From positions 21,785,407-21,849,406 of the forward strand of contig NC_079515.1 of assembly GCF_000801105.2 (NCBI RefSeq): a stretch of 64,000 nucleotides of DNA, given 5' to 3'. The translations under genes were made by a program, and so were the position numbers. The notes under the pieces are model-generated. The model was not told where the DNA came from. It worked only from the letters and a program-made list of their open reading frames with translations, and made no database searches. Origin of the DNA: Raphanus sativus (lineage: Eukaryota; Streptophyta; Magnoliopsida; Brassicales; Brassicaceae). Position 1 is the first letter of the stretch; the number at the start of each line of letters is the position of its first letter. Positions 12,382 through 23,150 of the stretch are shown piece by piece.

Positions 12382-12594
12382 TCAGCCGTGGCACGTTCCT
12401 GAGCCATTTGGATCGTTGGTACAACCGTTTGGACCTGACGGTGGCACCGTACCTCTTTGCAGCAACTGGAGCACGAACTGGATCTTACCATCGGTTCGTA
12501 ATGGCCTAGCCGCTTCGACTGGTATGGTGGCCAAGAAAATGACCAAGAGTCCGAGCAAAATAACTCCAAATATCAATTGCCTCTTCATCATCAT
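12382..12594 (-). CDS. CTNIP/SCREW-type secreted peptide precursor, copy A
   Basis: A 70-residue precursor: a basic start (MMMKRQ), a hydrophobic signal peptide (about residues 5-24), an Ala-rich cleavage region (VEAARP), then a conserved C-terminal region with GTVPPSGPNG, CTNDP and a final CHG. Two cysteines 11 residues apart near the C-terminus are the hallmark of the CTNIP (also called SCREW) phytocytokines, perceived in Arabidopsis by the receptor kinase HSL3/NUT in immunity and water-loss control. CTNDP replaces the name-giving CTNIP. The position between GLX2-4 and PPR genes matches At1g06135/At1g06137. No intron is needed. The family call is by motif and position; activity is not shown. 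Confidence 0.85.
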   Translation of the reverse strand: MMMKRQLIFGVILLGLLVIFLATIPVEAARPLRTDGKIQFVLQLLQRGTVPPSGPNGCTNDPNGSGTCHG

Positions 12595-12900
12595 TTTTCT
12601 CCTGTTTTTTTCTTTTTATGTGTATTCAAAGTAAAAAATAAAAATATTTTTTTGGTTTGGCAGTAGAAGTTGTTGTATGTCTTTAACTCCTGTTTGCTGT
12701 GTATCACATTTAGTTCGATAATGACCTATATATACTGATTCGATTATGTAGTTGGTCGATTCTTAAATTGGTAGCTTTGTGTGACTTTGGGGCTCTTGGT
12801 CTTACTTGGATATTCTTGTGGCTTGACTTTTACTAGGAAAGACTTGGTTTTCAAATTTGAACCAAACTTATACGAATTGATCAAACAAGTTAAGACATGA
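12595..12900 (-). promoter_or_regulatory. Promoter region of CTNIP-type gene A
   Basis: On the minus strand a TATATATA box lies about 130 bp before the ATG (12726-12736). A TTGACT W-box core is at 12823-12828. Both are kept in copy B (about 17559-17567 and 17658-17663). W boxes bind WRKY factors, which fits a stress-induced peptide, but short motifs also occur by chance. Confidence 0.5.
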
Positions 12901-13508
12901 CACGCTTATTGCCTTAAAACGCAATGTATATCACAAGTTAGCATGCAAAAAATAGATGATAAGCCATATCACTATACCGGTTACTGTTAAAATTGGATTC
13001 CGGTCCAGTTTGTGCTCACTGATTGTTACTCCGGGCAAGTCAAGTAGATGTTAGTTACAGAGCAACCGGTTAAACTTAAGAATGGTGGTTAAATCAATCG
13101 GTTATTTTTAAAGAATCGTGTATAAATCAACTATTAATTCTTCTTTTTCTATGTTGGTCAACAAAACTATTGATTCTTATACTTTTTGGTTTTCAAACCC
13201 TATTTTAAACGTTTCATGACGTAGATACACATTCGCTTTTGGAGGTCAGGATGACATGTCATCACCTAAACACCAAAACCACTAAGCAAACGAGCTTGGA
13301 AATTTTCAAATGTTTCATAATGCGAAAAGTATATTCAAATAGAAAATCTCAGTTCACAGGTTTGATTCAGTCTTAACTCTCAAAGACTCCACCAAATAAA
13401 CGAAGACATGCACTGGTAGTTACATACGCTCTGCGCATGTAACATTAATACATACTCTGTACATGAATCAGTATGTACCTCTGTGTCTGTCTAGTATATA
13501 ATCATACA

Positions 13509-14264
13509 GACCAACCACCTAAGTACAATGCCAGGTTACATAATGTGCAATTAATCATTACGAATGGGCAGAAGAGAGAAGAAACACCCCCCACACCGCT
13601 TACCTTTGCACCGTACTTGTCTTTTAATTCCAAGTTCCCACCAGTGTGATCATAATGGCGATGTGTATTCAATATATACGTTAGGTTTCGACCATTCTTC
13701 TTTAAGGCATTCATAACAGGTGCAGCTTCAGAAGGGTCAACCACACCAACCGTACCAGTATCCTCGTCGTGTAATATATAAGCGTAGTTGTCCGCAAGAC
13801 ATGGCACCTGCAAGGATAACGAAAGCAAAAGTTAGATAAAAAGCAAGAAAAAGTATCAAACAAGACACAAACCAGTTCAATATGCAGTGAGGAAGATATA
13901 TTGGGGACACTGCAGAATCTTGACACGTGAGGAGATCTTCCAGGAGCATCGGACAAAGTCTTGAGAGGCGAAGAGAACAACTTCATCACACCAGAGACAA
14001 AACCTTTTCTGAGGCTAAGTTGGCTCACGCATGGCTGACTTGTTAGCTTCTGATATAAACAGAGAAAACAGAGTTTTTAATCAACAAGAAAATTGGCAGC
14101 AAAAGGTCTAAGCTATTAGAAAATCATCAAACAAAGCAGAAATAGCTTTCTGAAACTATAATCATGATACTGAGAGACAGACTACAGGAACTATCCAACA
14201 CGGTTTTAAAGAGGAAACAGAAATACAAACGATTATCAAAAAAAAAAACAGAAATACAAACCCT
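13509..14264 (-). pseudogene. Truncated GLX2-4 copy from the tandem duplication
   Basis: Only exons 2 and 3 and the first eight bases of exon 4 are present. The first exon with its presequence, the promoter and everything after exon 3 are missing. The 5' end was lost by a deletion joining the sequence equivalent of 4600 to that of about 4890 (near 14264). The metal motif reads THRHYDH, which keeps the ligands, but most of the metal site and the substrate-binding C-terminus is absent. No functional glyoxalase can be made from it. Confidence 0.9.
14217..14261 (+). mobile_element. Very short poly(A) retroposition scar
   Basis: ACAGAAATACAAAC is duplicated at 14217-14230 and 14248-14261. Between are only GATTATC and an A-run. 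Copy A (about 4584-4597) carries the 14-mer once and no insert, so the event followed the duplication. Confidence 0.75.
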
Positions 14265-14670
14265 TGGGTATGATATTTTTTAGATCATTTTCTATCATAT
14301 TCTGGTTTTTCTTTAATTTTAAAATAGGGTTTAAAATAAATATTTCCTTAATTCTGTCCCGTTTTCTATTTTTATAGTAGAGCAAAATAGGTTTATTTAA
14401 TAAAATAATGTATTTACTTTTTGTTCATCATTTCATTGTCACTCCAAAAAAAAGTTGAGTAAAATTCAATTGTATTATGAAGTTATTATATTTGAAGAAA
14501 AAAGTAAAGTTATACATTGGAAATGAGCTCTACCAGTTATTTTTTTGTCATCTAAAATACAGAGCATGATTAAATCAAACGATGTTTCTTTGACATATGA
14601 TTATATGATTGTGTAAGTTACCTAAGAACTATTTGAACTATATAATAATTCTTTTACTACACATTCATAT

Positions 14671-14714
14671 AGTTTTGGGTAACTTTTTTTATTTGCTAAA
14701 AGTTTTTGGGTAAC
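14671..14714 (-). mobile_element. Very short poly(A) retroposition scar
   Basis: AGTTTTGGGTAAC at 14671-14683 recurs at 14701-14714 with one extra T. Between is a 17-bp T-rich piece, TTTTTTTATTTGCTAAA, i.e. an A-tailed insert on the minus strand. Copy A (about 5377-5390) has the site once. Confidence 0.65.
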
Positions 14715-15285
14715 TTACACAATCATATAGTTTCTTCCTTGAACTTTCCAGTTCCGTACACCGATAAACACGCACAAGCACACATGAAGTTTGCCGGCTT
14801 AACATTTTAAAGACCTAAAGCAAAGTCCTGAGCCAAGATCGCATTGGCGTTCTAGTCGCTGTTAGAGAGGTCTGGTCTAGTGGTCAGGTGGGTGATTATG
14901 CTATCATTGAGGTAACATGTTCACCAGCCAATGGAGTTGGCTTAGTGTTACAATTCAGTTTTAGCATGTAGCTCTCATTCAACCTGCAGATTTTAAATGA
15001 AAGATCAACTAACTAAATTAGTTCTTTTTACGCATATTTTCAAACAAGAAAAATAATAATTGATCTAGTTGCTTGCAGCTTAGCTCTTCATGAAATGAGT
15101 ATATATTCATAAATGAAAACTTTGACGTAATAAATTTAGTAATTTCATATATCGTATACGCGTCCATTGACATATAACATAGTTTATGTTTTTCATTACA
15201 CAGTTTACATTAAACATAACGTACCCCACACGCTTGAATCAAATGTTGAACACCATTATTCCTTTTTGTAGCTAATAGTATTACA

Positions 15286-16365
15286 CTAGATGATAACCCG
15301 CGCCATAGATGATAACCCGCGCCATGCGCGGAGTAAGTTTTTTAAAATATGTTGTATTGAAATATTACAATTAGAATGCATCTTATTATCAAGACTTTTT
15401 TTTACATTTGATTTGGGGTGGACATTCGGATACCATTTGGTTCAGTTTGGTTTGGTTCGGTCCAGTTATGTTTCGATTTTTTGTGAGTTCGATCCGGTTC
15501 GGATCTGCGGGTTCGGTTTGGATTTGGACTCAGATAACTCATTTTATTTTTAAAAAATAAAATTCGTATATACTTTAAATTTCTCAAAATATAAAAAAAA
15601 AAAAAAATTATTTATAACATATAAATGTGTATAATGCAAGCTAAAATACTTAAACTTAACATAAAATTTGGTTAGCTTCAATATTCGGATAAGAAATCAA
15701 TAGATATTTGAATTATTGGTATTTTGAATATCATTTAACTATTTTAATCATGTATTTTTAACTATTTGTAAATATTTTCAAGTATTTTGGACAACTTAAT
15801 AACATTTTATATATTTTTATATTCTTTTAGATATTAAATTCTAAAAATAATTAATATATTTAAGTATATAAATCTGGTTTCGATATATTCGATATCCGAA
15901 ATATTTCGTTTCGGATCAGGTTCCGTTCTAAAAAATATCATCTTAATAACATCTTACAATTTTTGGTAATTTATAGACGTTTTAAAAAATTCAAAATATA
16001 ACATATATGAAAAATCTATTTTTTTAAAATATGTTTAAGTGATTTTTCTTGATAATATTAATTAAAATAAAATGTAGAGGATACAAATTTTTTTATCAAA
16101 TATTTTTGATTTGTAATCATTAATTATCATATATACGTTAATCATATTAGGTAATTTCGTAGCTTTTATTTAAAGAAATTAACTTACGTAGTTTTTATTT
16201 AAGGAAAGAATTTAAGACTACTAATTAATATGATAATTAGTTTGATAAAAAGTATAATATATATTTATATGGACCAACATATTTTTTTAAGAATTTCTGA
16301 GAATCATCCTAGTGACACGTGGCTACAGAACATGTTGTAATGTTCCAGGATTAATATATAGGAGA
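15286..16365 (-). mobile_element. Non-autonomous Helitron in copy B
   Basis: On the minus strand the element begins TCTCC after an A and ends CTAG before a T, with the hairpin CCGCGCATGGCGCGG near the 3' end. The 3' terminal 19 bp (TAGATGATAACCCGCGCCA on the plus strand) is present twice in tandem. Copy A shows the empty site near 9413. The interior has degenerate GGTTCGG repeats and no recognisable protein. Confidence 0.85.
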
Positions 16366-17222
16366 TATAGTGAAAGTCAAAGATCGTGTATTACATGAGA
16401 TAGTGAAGAGAAAAACTCAGAGTGAAGCCATGAGGTGTTAACCAAAAACACTCTCTATATGTAAGTGTCACTATCGAATTACAATAAAATCCCATGCAAA
16501 CTAAATAGCCGTCCAACAAAAGTTACGTTCCCATACGTAAAAGAAGTGATCAGTTTTTGTCACTTTGGACTAATAATAGTTAAAGAATAGGAAAAAAGAT
16601 GAAGACACATGCTATGTTAGTTGACATTTTCGTTGTTTCCTTAGACATCAAGCACGTTTAAGCCATTAGGACGTTCCCAACCTCCCCCGTTGAGATACGG
16701 TTCGTATTGTAGGTGCTGGAAAGGGGTCCGGTTAGCAGGTTGGGTCGAAATTGTTGCACCAACATTCCCATGTACACGTAGACATAGGTGCCATGGTTGA
16801 CGATCACTTGATTATTTTTTGTAGCTGGTATCATATTTTGTTTGTTTCACCTACCGATAATTTCATGAACTGCAAATATTACCGCCAATATAATCTTGGT
16901 TTAATTGTATCAAAATATCATACAGAAATGCTTAAGATTAATGAAAATAAAAATAAAAATAATAAGTGGCATGTTTTCTTTGAACTTTTAAGTTACATGG
17001 TCAAAGTTCATAAACAAATAAAAGAATAGTAATCTCATCAACGAGCTAGCTTTGGCTGCTCTTACAGAGTTAATGAATACATACACTTGCTATAGCTCCA
17101 CCAAAGATCGAGCCGATAAACAAAATTATAGTTGTGCTTATTGCATTGATTAATAATAACCTTAAGAAAATAAATAAATAAAACTAAATAACCAGTATGT
17201 ATAATCAGACTAGCGCTACGGC

Positions 17223-17435
17223 TCAGCCGTGGCACGTTCCCGAGCTTTTTGGATCGTTGGTACAACCGTTTGGACCTGACGGTGGCACTGTACCTCTTTG
17301 CAGCAACTGGAGCACGAACTGGATCTTACCATCGGTTCGTAACGGCCTAGCCGCTTCGACTGGTGTGGTGGCCAAGAAAATCGCCAAGAGCCCGAGAAAA
17401 ATCACTATTAGTATCAATTGCCTCTTCATCATCAT
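17223..17435 (-). CDS. CTNIP/SCREW-type secreted peptide precursor, copy B
   Basis: A 70-residue precursor nearly identical to the copy A gene, with the same signal peptide, RPLRTDGKIQFVLQLL region, GTVPPSGPNG and CTNDP. It ends with KSSGTCHG instead of NGSGTCHG. An in-frame ATG ten codons upstream would add MNTQKKNRRE before the signal peptide. The MMMKRQ start is preferred because it matches copy A and keeps the hydrophobic core near the N-terminus. The signal-peptide hydrophobic core also differs by several substitutions. Family and role are as for copy A: secreted, cysteine-containing, a likely ligand of an HSL3-type receptor kinase. Confidence 0.85.
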   Translation of the reverse strand: MMMKRQLILIVIFLGLLAIFLATTPVEAARPLRTDGKIQFVLQLLQRGTVPPSGPNGCTNDPKSSGTCHG

Positions 17436-18348
17436 TTCTCTCCTGTTTTTTTTTTGTGTATTCAAAGTAAAAAATAAAAAGATTTTTTGGTTTGGCAGTA
17501 AAAGTTGTTGTATGTCTTTAATTCCTGTTTGCTGTGTATCACATTTAGTTCGACAATGACCTATATATAAGGATTCGACTAAGTTGTTGGTCGATTGTTA
17601 AATTGTTAGCTTTGTGTGACTTTGGGGCTCTTGGTCTTACTTGGATATTCTTGTGGCTTGACTTTTACTAGGAAAGACTTCGTTTTCAAATTTGAACCAA
17701 ACTTATACGAATTGATCAAACAAGTTAAGAGATGACACGCTTATTGCCTTAGAACGCAGTGTATATCACAAGTAAGCATGCAAAAAATAGGTGATAAGCC
17801 AAATCACTATACCGGTTACTGTTAAAAATGGATTCCGGTCCAGTTTGTGCTCATTGATTGTTACTCCGGGCGAGTCTAGTAGATGTTAGTTACAGAGCAA
17901 CCGGTTAAACTTAAGAATTGTGGTTAAATCAATCGGTTATTTTAAAGAATCGTGTATAAATCAACTATTAATTCTTCTTTTTCTATGTTGGTCAACTAAA
18001 CTTGTTTCTTATACTTTTTTTTTGGTTTTCAAACCCTATTTTAAACGTTTCATGACGTAGATACACATTCGCTTTTGGAGGTCAGGATGACATGTCATCA
18101 CCTAAAAACCAAAACCACTAAGCAAACGAGCTTGGAAATTTTCAAATGTCTCATAATGCGAAAAGTATATTCAAATAGAAAACCTCAGTTCACAGGTTTG
18201 ATTCAGTCTTAACTCTCAAAGACTCCACCAAATAAACGATGGCATGCACTGGTAGTTACATAAGCACTGCGCATGTAACATTAATACATACTCTGTACAT
18301 GAATCAGTATGTACCTCTGTGTCTGTCTAGTATATAATCATACAGACC

Positions 18349-18981
18349 AAATCCAGAAATTTCACGGCAGTTCTTAACTCACAAACACATTGCGAAATAA
18401 AAAGAGCAATTACTAAAATATTCAGTTTGCCTCCGAAAAAACGAAAAATACGATCAAATACCAAACTCAAACCAAAATTAATTAAATAACAAGTTCAAAG
18501 CTTTAGTATCTTAATAACCAAAACACAATCCAACCCGAACTAAAAAATTTAATATCCAAGTAAAAGTTACTTACTTAATTATATTAAACTATTTTAAAAT
18601 CTATTATCTAAAAGTTATTCAATTTTTTTCAAAAAAAAAATCGAAATTGCCCAAAATAACTACCTAAAAATATATACAAATATCCAAAAAGTAATTATCC
18701 AAAATAAGTAAAACATAATCAAAACACCGTCAACAAAGGGCTTTGACTTTGTGTTACGCGGTAAACATATATCTGACTTTTCTCGCAGTGGCGATCTTTA
18801 CGGTCAATGCTTCCGGTGAACAGAACCTGAACCAAACCAAAACGCTACAGCACATAAGCCGAGTTCGATTATCCCAGGTTCACTCAAGCACAGCCCACCC
18901 AACAGTATATGTACACTAAAAAACTCTCTCCCCTGAACATCTGGTGTAGATAGGTTCCAATGAGTAGCTTTTAGTGAACTC
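18349..18981. other. Intergenic DNA between the duplication and the PPR gene
   Basis: The left part is AT-rich with AACCAAAA-type degenerate repeats. The right part (about 18720-18981) probably includes the 3' untranslated region of the PPR gene. No other gene is seen. Confidence 0.5.
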
Positions 18982-20691
18982 TTAATATACACCCTCAGAT
19001 TCCAGTACGTATCCAGCTAATCCTATCTGTTCATATACCTCATCCAGCAACAAGTAAACCTCATCTGAAGCAGAGTGAGATTTATCAGCTGCAGCAAACA
19101 TATGAACTCGTTTATCTAACTCGATCCAACTTGTCCCTGGACATATCTTTTCTATACCCAACTCTCTCATCCTTCCTCTCACCTCTGCAACATCTCTCCA
19201 CCTGTTTTCTCCTGCGTACATGCTAACTAAAAGTGAATAGTACCCACTATTCCTTGGCTCCAAAACCATCAGTTTCTTAAACGCTATCTCAGCTATCTCT
19301 AAGTTCTTGTGAAGCCTGCACCCATCAAGCAACGCCCCCCAGATAACCGCGTTTGGTTCAAGCTCCATACTTCCAATCAACTCTAGAGCCTCTTGAATCA
19401 ACCCGGCTTTGCTGAATAAAGCAACCATGCATCCGTAATGTTCAATATTAGAGACAATGGAGTACTCATCACTCATGCTACGGTATACCTTCTGGCCTTC
19501 TTCTACAAGACCCGCGTGAGTACACGCAGTCAAAACACTCACGAAAGTGACTGCGTTAGGTTTGACCGACTCCATCTCCATCTTGCCAAGCATTCTCAAT
19601 GCTTCTCGTGCATAACCATGAGCTGCTAACCCTTCAATGATCGAGTTCCAACAAAAGAGATTCTTTTTAGGTAAATTAAAGAACACAAGAAGCGCTCGAT
19701 TCAAGCTACCGCATTTGGAGTACATATCCACCAGTGCAGAACCAATGTAGACATCAAGAACAAACCCTTTCACCACCGTGTACATATGAACCTCCTTGCC
19801 TATATCCAGCACGCCGAGATGCGCACAAGCTGAGATAACAGTTGACATAGTCACTTCATCAGGAACATTCCCTTCCTCCCTCATTTTGTAGAACACTGAG
19901 ATCGCCTCTCTGTACCTCTTGTTACACGAGTAGCCTTTGATCATACTCGTCCATGTGATTATATCCTTCACAGCCATCTGATCAAACAAAGACTCAGCTG
20001 CTTCCACATCCCCTAGTTTCATATACCCATCAATCAAACAGTTCCACGTGGCACCATTCTTCTCCACCATTCGGTTAGCTAAAGCATTCGCAGAGTCCAT
20101 ATCAAAAACACGGACATAAGCAGCAACCATCGTAGTCCAGGTGAAATCATCTCTCTCAGGCATTTCATCGAACACCTTCCGCGCTTCGTTAATTCTACCA
20201 AACGAAGAGTAAAACACGATCAGAGTCGTCTGAATCTGAACATGGAAGCAGAACCCAAACTTCCAGATGTGCGAGTGGACCGATTCGCCAACCCTACGAT
20301 CGAAAAGAGACGCCTTTACGAGGGAAGAGTACGTGTAGCTCGACGGAGAAACAGAGTCTCTGAGCATACGGACGTAGAACTCGAGAGATCGGATCGGGTG
20401 TGGGGAAGCGAGGAAGCCTTTGATCAGCGCGTTGTAAACGAAGACGTTGGGTTCCTGCATCTGGGTCACGGAGGAGAGGGCGAGGTCGAGGCGGTTGAAG
20501 GAGGTGCAGGCTGTGATGAATTGGTTCATAAAGAAACAGTCTTGGTTTTGGCTGGTTTTGACCATGGCGGCTAGAGCGGAGTCCAGGAGCTTGGGGGATG
20601 TGCATTGCTTGATTAGCTGTAGAATCGGAAGGTTTTCGAGAAGTGAAGTTGAGCAACGTCGGAGGGTTGAGACGGTGGTCAGAGCATTCAT
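18982..20691 (-). CDS. PLS-class pentatricopeptide repeat protein, intronless
   Basis: A 569-residue protein of tandem PPR motifs from about residue 50, such as NVFVYNALIKGFLASPHP, DDFTWTTMVAAYVRV, ATWNCLIDGYMKLGDVEAA and DIITWTSMIKGYSCN. It ends in an E-type region (EPNAVIWGALLDGCR, then PGTSWIELDKRVHMF) without a DYW deaminase domain. Such proteins bind single-stranded organelle RNA and often guide C-to-U editing, recruiting a deaminase in trans. The Ser/Arg-rich N-terminus suggests organelle import. No intron is needed and the length is normal. Position matches the Arabidopsis At1g06140-At1g06145 PPR group, which includes MEF3; which member this is cannot be decided here. The RNA target is unknown. 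Confidence 0.93.
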   Translation of the reverse strand: MNALTTVSTLRRCSTSLLENLPILQLIKQCTSPKLLDSALAAMVKTSQNQDCFFMNQFITACTSFNRLDLALSSVTQMQEPNVFVYNALIKGFLASPHPIRSLEFYVRMLRDSVSPSSYTYSSLVKASLFDRRVGESVHSHIWKFGFCFHVQIQTTLIVFYSSFGRINEARKVFDEMPERDDFTWTTMVAAYVRVFDMDSANALANRMVEKNGATWNCLIDGYMKLGDVEAAESLFDQMAVKDIITWTSMIKGYSCNKRYREAISVFYKMREEGNVPDEVTMSTVISACAHLGVLDIGKEVHMYTVVKGFVLDVYIGSALVDMYSKCGSLNRALLVFFNLPKKNLFCWNSIIEGLAAHGYAREALRMLGKMEMESVKPNAVTFVSVLTACTHAGLVEEGQKVYRSMSDEYSIVSNIEHYGCMVALFSKAGLIQEALELIGSMELEPNAVIWGALLDGCRLHKNLEIAEIAFKKLMVLEPRNSGYYSLLVSMYAGENRWRDVAEVRGRMRELGIEKICPGTSWIELDKRVHMFAAADKSHSASDEVYLLLDEVYEQIGLAGYVLESEGVY

Positions 20692-21141
20692 ATAAGAATT
20701 TTAAGGTTGTCGGTAAAGATGACAAACTTTTGTAAACCTTACTTCAGTTTATTGTGAAGTCATTGTGCTCGTGCCTACTTACTTCACAGTTTTGTGGGTA
20801 TCTGTTAATTATAAAGCCTTTGGGTTTAGCGAGAGAGTCCTTCATGTGAATTACTTTGTTGTTTCGGCCCACCCATTTTTTATATATGCAACTAAAAATA
20901 AATACTTTAAGCAAAGCTACAGATTGGTTGCTCAAAGAAATAAGCAAGCTATAGATCTATCAGTAACTGACTAATTTAGGTGGAATTTGATGTATAACCA
21001 TAGCAGAGAAAGAATTAAAAATATAGCAATGTCTTGAAAAATATGTCATTTTGTCACACAATTAGACATTGCAGTATTTTATGGTGTGACTGTGTGTATA
21101 CAACACACTACAACTAAATATTATTCTATTAATAACGTTAA

Positions 21142-23141
21142 GGGAAAATTCCATAAAAATACCCGAACTAAATTTCGTTAAGCTTTTTAATACCCAAACT
21201 TTTTTACTACCCAGTTTAATACCCCAACTAATTATTATGTTCATTTTAATACCCAAACTTTTAACTAGGCCTGGGATTTCGGTTTTCCGAAACCGAACCG
21301 AACCGAATTTTCGGTTTTCGGTTAACCGGAATTTTTAAAACTAATTCCGAAGAAAACCGAAATTGAATTCGGTTCGGTTCGGTTCGGAAGTCGGTTATTT
21401 TCGGTTATGAATTTATTTCCGAAATTATCCGAATTTTATATTATTTACCAAAATTTTCGTTTATACTCGGTTATTTTCGGGTATTTCGGTTATCTTCGGT
21501 TTTCAATATAATTTTGATTTTTCGGATATGCCTTCTTATTCAACAAAACCAACATATATATTGTTGATTCTTTCTTAATCATCGAAAAAAATCCCACTTT
21601 CTAAATTTATAAATCTATGACTCATATCCTATAATGTCCAACAAATCATAATGTCCAACAAATCACAAAGTGACCAAACAAAACAATAGAAAACTAAAGG
21701 TCACAATTACGCTTGAACTCCACCAACCTGCAACATATTAAACTCAGAAAATCAGTGGAAAAACAGAACAAAAACAATACACAAAAAGCAGTCGAGACAA
21801 GTGAGCATATTACCTCTAATTCTAATGATGAGATTCTCCTGAAATTTGCATTTTCTCAACACAATGAAAAAGAAACTCGAACTTTTTTTCTACCAACATC
21901 GTTTGCTCCTAATTCAATGCAATATCCAAGTAAGGCATCATTGTTTTACTCTGATAATAAGATGGCAAAATCAAGTTAGAGAAAGAGAGAGTATGGACAG
22001 ACAAACACAAGACACTCGACTAAACCTTCGAACTGAACCCACCCTAAACGCCTAATCCAAATCGATTCGGACAAAAAATCTCAAATCCATCCGAACTCAT
22101 ATTCAATCCAAGTTAAACACTAAAAACACTCTCACACTGATAATCAACCCATCATTCAAGTCAGATCATAAACTCCTAACTGATTTCGACAGAAACCTTA
22201 ACTCACAAATCAATTACAAACTCAAAAAAATACACAGAACTAGAGAAGAGGGTGAAGAACCTACCTCGTGCTCGGAAAGATGTGAGAATCAAACGAAGAA
22301 GACGATGTTGTTAGGGTTGAGAATCCGAGAAGCAGCGGCTAGAGTTTGAGGAAGCCAAAGAGAAACTGATTAGGTTTTAGGTTTAAGAGATATATATAGG
22401 TAGGTTAAATTTCGGTTAACCGATCGGATACCATGAACCGAACCGAACCGAGGCACTAACCGAACTTTTTTTAAACACCTTCCGATCGGTTTACTCTTGA
22501 TAACCGAACAAGAACCGAATTTCATAATGTTCGGTCCGGTTCGGACCATTCGGTTCGGGTCAGAATCCCAGGCCTACTTTTAACACTACCCACTTTAATA
22601 CTCAAACTTTATTTATTTCAATAAAAATATTAATAAGTTTCAAACAAAATTTTAAAAAATCTCTAAAATTTACAAAACAAACTCAAAAAATTCTAAATTT
22701 TTTTGGTGTTTGAAAAATAAAAGTAACTAAATAGTGTAAAATATTAAATTTTGTAATAAAATTTCTAAGTTTTAAATATTGTATTTAGTTTGTTTTTTTG
22801 AAATACAAAACGAAATTTATCTTTATCATTAAAATTCATTTATTTTTGAAAAAAAACAAAATTCCCCATGGTTTATCTACCTTCTTCCCTAAATCTTAAA
22901 ATAAAATTAGAATTTTTAATATTTGTTTCTTAGATTTTTGAGATTTTTTAAAATTTGTTTGAAACTTATTAATATTTTTATTAAAATAAATAAAGTTTGG
23001 GTACTAAAGTAGGTATAATGTTAAAATTTGGGTATTAAAATGAACATAATAATTAATTGGGGTATTAAATTAGGTAATGAAAAATTTGGGTATTAAAAAG
23101 CTTAACAAAATTTAGTTCGGGTATTTTTATGGAATTTTCCC
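21142..23141. mobile_element. Mutator-like (MULE) non-autonomous element with 9-bp target duplication
   Basis: The ends are GGGAAAATTCC and its exact complement, within long imperfect terminal repeats of at least 110 bp. The flanking 9-bp duplication TAACGTTAA is at 21133-21141 and 23142-23150. Nine-base duplications and long terminal repeats identify the Mutator superfamily. It has no transposase. It is split by a later hAT-type insertion (21267-22576). Confidence 0.9.
21267..22576. mobile_element. hAT-type element nested in the MULE
   Basis: Terminal repeat TAGGCCTGGGATT on the left and its near complement on the right (AATCCCAGGCCTA), with the 8-bp duplication CTTTTAAC at 21259-21266 and 22577-22584. 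Both ends are arrays of TTCGGTT and AACCGAA. The middle (about 21640-22400) is of different composition and looks like captured or transcribed sequence; its open frame at 21713-21979 resembles no known protein. Confidence 0.88.
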
Positions 23142-23150
23142 TAACGTTAA

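Larger units (their letters stand above)
3848..18348. repeat. Tandem segmental duplication, copy A about 3848-13508, copy B about 13509-18348
   Basis: Long stretches of copy B align with copy A in the same order and orientation. Matching pairs are 3848-4598 with 13509-14264, 4900-5396 plus 8848-9640 with 14270-15285, 9570-10128 with 16540-16810, and 11936-13508 with 16811-18348. At the end of copy B unique DNA starts (about 18349), while the same sequence in A runs straight into copy B at 13508/13509, so the join is head to tail. The junction lies eight bases into exon 4 of GLX2-4. The size difference is largely explained by transposons private to one copy. Identity looks above 90 percent by eye. 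Confidence 0.88.

Noticed and set aside
12356..12634. Plus-strand frame over the CTNIP-type gene
   Set aside because: Antisense of the peptide precursor; the minus strand has the signal peptide and the conserved family motifs.
13650..13670. THRHYDH as a loss of a glyoxalase metal ligand
   Set aside because: The changed residue is at the variable position of the TH-x-H-x-DH motif, so the ligands themselves are kept.
13502..13828. Possible second functional glyoxalase II gene
   Set aside because: Only exons 2-3 are present, with no presequence exon, no promoter match and no C-terminal exons. Treated as a pseudogene.
20242..20574. 110-codon plus-strand frame opposite the PPR gene
   Set aside because: Antisense shadow of the PPR coding sequence; residue use (runs of V, E, R, G) is what a flipped PPR frame gives.
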